From DATDMG01 sp036518955 (GTDB lineage Bacteria > Actinomycetota > Actinomycetes > Actinomycetales > Kineosporiaceae), in assembly GCA_036518955.1 (NCBI GenBank), contig DATDMG010000185.1:1-21011 (forward strand): a stretch of DNA of 21,011 nt, written 5' to 3'. Under the pieces are notes generated by a model. The model saw only the letters and a list, made by a program, of their open reading frames with translations, did not search any database and had not been told where the DNA came from. Below are positions 15,013-21,011 of this stretch, in pieces (within the stretch, counting starts at the first letter, position 1; every line of letters begins with the position of its first letter). The translations under genes were made by a program, and so were the position numbers.

Positions 15013-17679
15013 TCAACGGGTGAGGAACGCGGGGGAATGCACGAGGAGGACGGCGGCGCTTGCGGTCGCCTCCCGCTGTGCCTGGCTCCGGGCCGGGAGG
15101 TGGGTGAACGCGGTGCCGGAGAGCAGGGTGGTGACGGCGGCGAGCTCGGTCGCGGTCGGTGCCCGGCCGAACAGCCGGGCGGTGAGCGAGGACGAGATGT
15201 CCGCGGCGGTGCTGGGCCGGCCCGGCGTGGCCAGCAGCGTCTCCGGGGCGACGTAGCCGAACCCGCGGGGTCCGACGCCGTGGATGATCGCGTTTGCCAG
15301 CTTGAGCTGGGCCAGCGCCTGCCCCGGTGACTGCCAGGCCTCGGCGACGTCCGGGTACCCGCCGGGGCCGGTCCAGGCGAAGGGGACGTGCCCGGTGCTG
15401 CCCAGCCACCCGACCAGGTCGACGAGCGCCTGCGCGTCCGGGCTCGGCTGCAGCCCGATCGCCCGGGCGACGGCCACCGCGTGTTCCATCGGCCGGCGCA
15501 GCTTGGCCCCGGCGCTCGCGCCGAACTCGGGATGGGCGAACAGCGCCCGCAGGACCGGCCCGATCTCGGTGTCCGAGTCGAGGTAGACGGCGGCGAGCGT
15601 GGTGACCAGGTCTGCTGACGGGGCGTCCGACACGAACCGCCGGGCCAGCTGGGTGGCCACCGAACGGGCGGTCGCCGGGTGGCGGGCGAGGTAGCCCAGG
15701 AACGCCCGGACGGCGACCGGCCCGCCCGCCGGGTCGGCGTTGGCGTGCCGGAACCCCAGGATCTTCACCGCACCCACGGCGTGCCGTGCCGGCTCGTAGG
15801 TCACCGTCGTGTCCGGGGTGAGCACCAGGCCCGTGAGCAGCCGGGCGGCCTGCCGGACGTCCTCCTCGGAGTACACCCCGGCCCCGACCGTGTGCAGGTC
15901 GAGCAGTTCCCGGGCGAAGTTCTCGTTCGGGGTCGTGCCGGCCGACCCGGCGAGGTTGAGGTGGGTGAGCATCGCCGGGTGATAGGTGGCCGTGATCAGC
16001 AGGTCCTCGAAGCGGCCGAGCGCGTGGCGCCGGAGGACCGTTCGGTCGAAGTCGGCGCGGGTGAGCCGAGCGTTGTCGATGGTCACCGGCAGGGTGAAGC
16101 GATCGGCCCAGCATCCGACCATCACCTCGAAGAGCTGCCGCCGGCTCCAGATCGCCCGGCCGAGGTGCGCGGCCTGCAGGTCGCGCGCCGCATCGGTGTG
16201 GCTCTCCGGATCGTCCTCGTACTCCACCCAGAGCGACTGCGGGCTGCGGGCGAGGCTGGGGTACATCGCCGCGACCGCGTCCCCCTCCGGGTCCGGGAGC
16301 CACTCCGGGGCGAGCTGGCGCCCCAGCCACGCCGGGATGCCCAGCTTCTTGATCTCCGCGCGCAGGGCCGGGGTCGCCCCGTAGGTGACCCGGCTCAGCA
16401 CCAGTTCAGGCGTGACGTCCTCGGCGACCGGCGCCGGCTGCGGTGGTGCCGGACGCCCCGGGGGTGCCGGCATCCCCGGGCTCCCCGCGGTGCCGGCCGC
16501 GCGCCGTCCGTCCGCCGGCTGGACGGCGCGGAGCCCGGTGGTCGTGTCGATCTCGAACGCGAGCGGGCTGGTCGTCACCGCGATGCCGGTGTTCGCGGTG
16601 ACCACCGCGGCCGGGTCGGGAGCGGGCTGCGCCGCGGACGCGGCGCCCGCGGACCGGCGCGCGGCGCCCGCGACCCCGGCCCGTGCTGCGCGGGTGGTGC
16701 CCACGGGCCCCACCCGCTGCTCAGCCTGGAAGAGCCCGGCCCGCCATCCGGCGCCGATGGCCCCGCCGGTGAGCGCCGCGGCACCGAGGGCGCCGGCGAC
16801 CAGAGCCCGGCGGGAGGGGCCGGTGGGCAGGAGCTCCACCGGGGCCGGCTCCACCGGCGGGCGCAGGCGGATGCGGACCGTGGGGGTCTCGTCGTCCGGC
16901 GCGGGTGCTTCTGCCGGCGCCAGGTCCGGCGCGCGAGTGCCGGCCGGCTCGGGGGGCGCCGTCGGTTCGCTGGTCGGTGGTGATGTGTCGCGCCTGGATT
17001 CGGTGGTGCCAGGTGTGGGCGCCGCCGGTTGCGCCGTCGCCCTGGCCGGCCGTCCGGGGTCGGGTGCGACCGGTGTCGCGCCGGCCTCCGGGGCCGGCGG
17101 GACGCGCGGAGCCGGGTCGGACGGGACAACGGGTGCCCGCCCGGCCCGGGTCGCCGGTCTCGGCGGGTCGACCGACTCCGTCCGGTTCGCCCCGGCCCCC
17201 CGGGTGCCCCGCGACCTGCGCCGCCTGCGGCCCTCGGTGCGGGTGCGGGACTGTTTCGGCGGCGCGGGGGGTGCCACCGGCGCGGAGGGGGCCGCCGGGC
17301 CGGAGAGCGCCGGTGGGCCGGAGGGCGCCGCGTCGGGCGTCGTGGAGCCGGTGGGCGGCCGCTTCGAGGAGTCGGTGGGCACCGAGTGCCGTGCCGTGCG
17401 CACGGCCGGCCCGCGGTCTCGGGGCGACTCCGGCACGGGAGCGGAGGAGCGGTGCCGGCCGTCGAACGCGGGGCGACGCCGCGGATCGAAGATCCCGGTC
17501 CCCCCGGGCGGGCTGATCGGTGAGCGCAGCGGCTGGGCCGGCAGCACGTATGCCGGGACCTGGCTGGACGAGTACGGGCTGGGCCTGGTCGTCGGGCCCC
17601 GGTCGGCGGGCACGTCGTCGGACGCCGTCCGGGGTGCGCTCTTCTCCGGATCCTGGGGGAGGCGGGCAGCAGATCGCAC
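15013..17679 (-). CDS. DUF1800 protein with long disordered N-terminus and internal Tat-like segment
   Basis: The C-terminal part (about residues 425-888) is a clear DUF1800 domain: ELVLSRVTYGATPALRAEI at its start, the hallmark NENFARELLDLHTVGAGVYS with EEDVRQAARLLTG, and the conserved AKLRRPMEHAVAVARA. Function is unknown; these proteins usually pair with DUF1501, encoded next. At residues 288-312 lies a twin-arginine-like segment (PSRRALVAGALGAAALTGGA, Arg290-Arg291). Normally this would be the N-terminus, but the frame stays open, with coding-like third-base GC, to GTG 17679, adding about 285 Pro/Ala/Arg-rich residues with a basic run EGRRRRRSRG. The alternatives GTG 16854 and 16839 would give classic Tat n-regions of about 14 and 9 residues. 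If the long form is real, the segment is a membrane anchor preceded by a cytoplasmic disordered arm. The family is sure; the start is not. Confidence 0.8.
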   Translation of the reverse strand: MRSAARLPQDPEKSAPRTASDDVPADRGPTTRPSPYSSSQVPAYVLPAQPLRSPISPPGGTGIFDPRRRPAFDGRHRSSAPVPESPRDRGPAVRTARHSVPTDSSKRPPTGSTTPDAAPSGPPALSGPAAPSAPVAPPAPPKQSRTRTEGRRRRRSRGTRGAGANRTESVDPPRPATRAGRAPVVPSDPAPRVPPAPEAGATPVAPDPGRPARATAQPAAPTPGTTESRRDTSPPTSEPTAPPEPAGTRAPDLAPAEAPAPDDETPTVRIRLRPPVEPAPVELLPTGPSRRALVAGALGAAALTGGAIGAGWRAGLFQAEQRVGPVGTTRAARAGVAGAARRSAGAASAAQPAPDPAAVVTANTGIAVTTSPLAFEIDTTTGLRAVQPADGRRAAGTAGSPGMPAPPGRPAPPQPAPVAEDVTPELVLSRVTYGATPALRAEIKKLGIPAWLGRQLAPEWLPDPEGDAVAAMYPSLARSPQSLWVEYEDDPESHTDAARDLQAAHLGRAIWSRRQLFEVMVGCWADRFTLPVTIDNARLTRADFDRTVLRRHALGRFEDLLITATYHPAMLTHLNLAGSAGTTPNENFARELLDLHTVGAGVYSEEDVRQAARLLTGLVLTPDTTVTYEPARHAVGAVKILGFRHANADPAGGPVAVRAFLGYLARHPATARSVATQLARRFVSDAPSADLVTTLAAVYLDSDTEIGPVLRALFAHPEFGASAGAKLRRPMEHAVAVARAIGLQPSPDAQALVDLVGWLGSTGHVPFAWTGPGGYPDVAEAWQSPGQALAQLKLANAIIHGVGPRGFGYVAPETLLATPGRPSTAADISSSLTARLFGRAPTATELAAVTTLLSGTAFTHLPARSQAQREATASAAVLLVHSPAFLTR

Positions 17680-17728
17680 AGGTGGCCCCCGAGGTGGTCG
17701 GACGGAGCGCCCAGCCGGGCGTGCCTGG

Positions 17729-17758
17729 AAGCTAGCGATCGCTCTGCGTCACGGACAA
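17729..17758 (-). promoter_or_regulatory. Candidate promoter of the DUF1800-DUF1501 genes
   Basis: On the minus strand TTGTCC (17758-17753), an 18-base spacer and TAGCTT (17734-17729) resemble a housekeeping promoter, with transcription starting near 17722. This is about 43 bases before GTG 17679, which indirectly supports the long DUF1800 form. The palindrome AGCGATCGCT overlaps its -10 edge. Confidence 0.4.
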
Positions 17759-17848
17759 CAGCACAGCGAAGTTATGAGGTGGACTTGACAGACAATTGAC
17801 GTTCGTCTCGGTACGCCCTCACGGCGCCGGCCGAGATCCTCAGGACGA

Positions 17849-17883
17849 TCGTGGTCACGAGCTGCGCAGTCGTGGTGACGAGC
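17849..17883. repeat. Two 14-bp operator-like sites 21 bp apart
   Basis: TCGTGGTCACGAGC (17849-17862) and TCGTGGTGACGAGC (17870-17883) differ at one base. Each is nearly palindromic: TCGTG/CACGA in the first, TCGT/ACGA in the second. The 21-base period equals two helical turns, so two dimers would bind the same DNA face. They lie 146-180 bases before the diguanylate cyclase start. Confidence 0.6.
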
Positions 17884-18028
17884 GTCGGGAGGGCTGAGGC
17901 CGTCGAGGACCGCCTGGAGGTCTTGGGTGGGGCGGCGGCGCCCCCGGCTGCGAGGTGGGGCTCACGCTCAAGCGACCGACCGGGACGGACGACACAGCAG
18001 GGGACCGGCAAGACGGAAGGGAGCAGCC

Positions 18029-19750
18029 GTGAGGACGACCGGCGGGCGCCCGGTATCGGACCCCGGTGCGTCCGTGCTGGAGCAACTCCCGGTCGGGGTC
18101 GCTCAGGTGGACGCCCGCGGAGCCGTGATCAGGATGAACCGGGCGCTGCTGGAGCTCCTCGGGCGCGACCAGGACAACGACCTGGCCACCGGCTGGACCG
18201 TCCCCGGTGCGGGCCTGGCCACCGGACGGGCGAGCCTGCTCGCCGACGTGGACGCCGGGCAGCGAGCGCCTCGCCTGGTGCACCTGCGGCACGTCGACGG
18301 CCGGCGCCTGGTGCTCCGGGTCCGCGCCGGAGACCTCGACCCGGAGAATCCCGCGGCCGGATACCTCGTCGTCCTCGACGACGTCACCGCGGATCACGTG
18401 CTCGCCGAACGGCTGGCCGACCAGGCCGCGAGGACCGAGGACCGGCTCCACCAGGTGTTCGACGCCAGCCCGGACGCGTTCGCGGTCTACCACGCCGTCC
18501 GGGACGACGCCGGGCAGGTCGACGGCTTGGTCCTCGGCATGCTCAACGCCGCCGGGCTCGCCGACACCGGGTGGGCTCTGGAGGAAGTGCTCGGGATGGA
18601 CGTCCGGCACGTCGTCCCGCAGGTCGAGGAGTCCGGCTTCCTGGCCTCGATGCTGGCCGTGCTCGCCGGCGCGCCACCGCACCTGGGCCGGTTCGTCCTC
18701 GCCCGGGGCGGGCGGACCCGCGTCCTCGAGGGGCGCAGCGTCAAGCTGGACGACGACACCCTGCTGGTGACCTGGCGTGACGTCACCGACATCGTCGAGG
18801 GCGAGCGGTTGTTGGAACGGGCCTACGAGGAGACCGCGGAGATGCGGGCCACCCTGCAGACCGCTCTCGACGCCACCACCGACTGCTTCGCCGTCTACGC
18901 CCTGGAGTGGGCCGAGTGCGACGGCACCCGGCAGTTGTGCGGCCTGCGCGTGGTCCATGCGAACGCGGCGGCGTCCAGCCGGCTGGGGCTGGAGCCGCAG
19001 GACATGATCGGAATGGAGCTCCGGGAGTACTTCCCGGAGGCGCTGAGCTCCGGGCTGTGGGACCGCATCCTCGAGGCCGTGGCGACGAAGACGCCGGCCC
19101 ATCACCGGGTGCACTCCTTCGACGTGGCGGGGGAGTGGCGGTCGTCGTGGGACAACACGGTCGCGCCGGTCGGTGAGGAGCGGTTGACGATCACCTGGCG
19201 GGACGTCTCCGCCGAGGAGCGGGCGCTGCGCCAGCTCGCCCGGCACCGGGACGAGGCGATGCACTCGGCCAGGCACGACGCCCTCACCGGGCTGCCCAAC
19301 CGCGTCCTCCTGCGCGAGCACCTCGCGCAGGCGCTCCGCGCCTGCCCCGGCCACCAGCGGGTCGGCATCGTCTTCGTGGACCTGGACCGGTTCAAGGAGA
19401 TCAACGACACGTACGGACACGCCGCCGGCGACGCCGTGCTCTGCGCGACCGCTCGCCGGCTGGCCCGTGTCGTCCGGCAGGGCGACCTCGCGGCCCGGCT
19501 GGCCGGCGACGAGTTCGTGCTCGTCCTCACCGGGCTGGCGTCGGACTGGACGCCGGACGTCTTCTTCGCGCGCGCCACCGAGTTGCTGACCGCGCCGGTA
19601 CGGACCGAGGACGTCGAGCTGCACCCCGAGGCGAGCCTGGGGGCGGTCGTCTGGGCGCCGCACGTCGGCGATGCGGACGTCGATGGGCTGATCAAGAGCG
19701 CGGACGCCGCGATGTACCAGGTGAAGGCGACCCGGCGCGCCGCCCGGTGA
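18029..19750 (+). CDS. Soluble diguanylate cyclase with three PAS-like domains and a GGDEF domain
   Basis: A 573-residue cytoplasmic protein predicted to make cyclic di-GMP from two GTP. Three PAS-like modules lie at about residues 15-130 (VLEQLPVGVAQVDARGAVIR), 138-260 (VFDASPDAFAVYH, ending VTWRDVTD) and 268-400 (ALDATTDCFAVYA, ending ITWRDVS); modules 2 and 3 look like duplicates of each other. The GGDEF domain (about 412-570) starts HDALTGLPNR, has VFVDLDRFKEINDTYGHAAG for metal and nucleotide binding, and the active-site loop as AGDEF (492-496). The RxxD inhibitory site RQGD (483-486) is at its usual five-residue distance, so product inhibition is likely. No EAL domain and no membrane helix. 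GTG 18029 is 5 bases after GGGAG; an open stretch upstream to 17927 lacks homology. It is divergent from the DUF1800 gene. Confidence 0.92.
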   Translation: MRTTGGRPVSDPGASVLEQLPVGVAQVDARGAVIRMNRALLELLGRDQDNDLATGWTVPGAGLATGRASLLADVDAGQRAPRLVHLRHVDGRRLVLRVRAGDLDPENPAAGYLVVLDDVTADHVLAERLADQAARTEDRLHQVFDASPDAFAVYHAVRDDAGQVDGLVLGMLNAAGLADTGWALEEVLGMDVRHVVPQVEESGFLASMLAVLAGAPPHLGRFVLARGGRTRVLEGRSVKLDDDTLLVTWRDVTDIVEGERLLERAYEETAEMRATLQTALDATTDCFAVYALEWAECDGTRQLCGLRVVHANAAASSRLGLEPQDMIGMELREYFPEALSSGLWDRILEAVATKTPAHHRVHSFDVAGEWRSSWDNTVAPVGEERLTITWRDVSAEERALRQLARHRDEAMHSARHDALTGLPNRVLLREHLAQALRACPGHQRVGIVFVDLDRFKEINDTYGHAAGDAVLCATARRLARVVRQGDLAARLAGDEFVLVLTGLASDWTPDVFFARATELLTAPVRTEDVELHPEASLGAVVWAPHVGDADVDGLIKSADAAMYQVKATRRAAR

Positions 19751-19800
19751 GCCCGCGCGTACGCGCCGCCCTCCGGTGAGCCCCGGCGTGGGGTGTGCCG

Positions 19801-19806
19801 TTGAAT
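19801..19806 (+). promoter_or_regulatory. Candidate -10 element of a leaderless transcript
   Basis: TTGAAT, a partial TANNNT match, ends 7 bases before ATG 19814, with no Shine-Dalgarno in between. The spacing is the same as at the metB-like gene. The 63-base gap also has a 12-base palindrome GCGCGTACGCGC at 19755-19766, which may end the upstream transcript. Confidence 0.35.
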
Positions 19807-19813
19807 GGCAGGC

Positions 19814-21011
<1,198 letters not shown>

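Larger units (their letters stand above)
17680..18028. promoter_or_regulatory. 349-base divergent control region between DUF1800 and diguanylate cyclase genes
   Basis: No convincing gene lies here. From left to right it holds: a minus-strand promoter candidate (17729-17758); the 10-base palindrome AGCGATCGCT (17734-17743) inside that promoter; an AT-richer patch with a perfect TTGACA at 17775-17780 and TTGACG at 17786-17791 on the + strand, but no good -10 downstream; and two operator-like sites at 17849-17862 and 17870-17883. The diguanylate cyclase ribosome binding site GGGAG is at 18019-18023. The length and sites suggest regulated divergent transcription. Confidence 0.5.

Noticed and set aside
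13598..16330. 910-codon frame joining part of DUF1800 antisense space to DUF1501
   Set aside because: Only the part from ATG 14896 is DUF1501; upstream it reads the DUF1800 gene in a wrong frame. No fusion is supported.
16385..17788. Plus-strand open frame opposite the DUF1800 N-terminal arm
   Set aside because: Gly/Ala/Arg/Ser low-complexity translation with no domain. Considered because the arm itself is low-complexity, but the minus frame has more regular GC-rich third bases and continues into a true domain.
17775..17803. Plus-strand promoter based on the perfect TTGACA
   Set aside because: No acceptable -10 follows at 16-18 bases (TCGGTA at best), and it would be over 200 bases from the cyclase start. 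Kept only as a remark in the control region.
17772..18011. 79-codon minus-strand frame in the divergent control region
   Set aside because: No ribosome binding site, no recognisable motif, and it overlaps the promoter and operator-like elements.
17680..18028. Possible c-di-GMP riboswitch or tRNA in the divergent gap
   Set aside because: No matching conserved core, cloverleaf or T-loop sequence could be found by eye.

Overview
The window is very GC-rich, densely coded DNA from a high-GC actinobacterium. Mca (mycothiol S-conjugate amidase) implies mycothiol chemistry, and a soluble methyl-accepting chemoreceptor suggests a motile lineage. A Geodermatophilaceae-like or related soil actinobacterium would fit, but this is inference; nothing here fixes the genus. 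No tRNA, rRNA, CRISPR, integrase or transposase was seen. All three CDSs most open to start-site debate (AI-2E transporter, hypE, DUF1800) are marked.

Region 1 (1-4041) is the + strand hydrogenase maturation operon hypF(partial)-hypC-hypD-hypE. Its genes are tightly packed or overlapping. The products make and deliver the CN ligands and Fe centre of a [NiFe]-hydrogenase; hypA, hypB and the hydrogenase itself are not in the window. A 9-bp hairpin follows hypE.

Region 2 (4115-9376) is also on +. It holds a cystathionine gamma-synthase/lyase (metB-like), an orphan GlmL/MutL-family ASKHA protein, an AI-2E-family transporter with a Q/E-rich repeat tail, and threonine ammonia-lyase with an ACT domain (ilvA). 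ilvA converges on a Nudix hydrolase gene across a perfect 16-bp inverted repeat.

Region 3 (9364-12240) is the mca neighbourhood: Nudix and greA and a DUF4307 membrane protein on -, divergent from mca plus a small membrane protein on +. With metB on one side and the thioredoxin-domain protein at 19814 on the other, the order resembles M. tuberculosis Rv1079-Rv1084 (recalled from memory). 

Region 4 (12294-19750) sits between the small membrane protein and the thioredoxin-domain gene, which are adjacent in the Mycobacterium arrangement, so it looks like an accessory insertion. On - it carries a large DUF1800 protein, a Tat-exported DUF1501 protein and a soluble PAS chemoreceptor. Divergent from them on + is a PAS-PAS-PAS-GGDEF diguanylate cyclase. 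The 349-bp divergent gap holds a promoter candidate and two near-identical operator-like sites spaced 21 bp apart. This pairing of a secreted DUF1800/DUF1501 couple with two soluble sensory proteins is the best candidate here for an undescribed functional unit.

Region 5 (19814-21011) is the start of a YyaL/SPATA20-type thioredoxin-domain protein, cut by the window edge.
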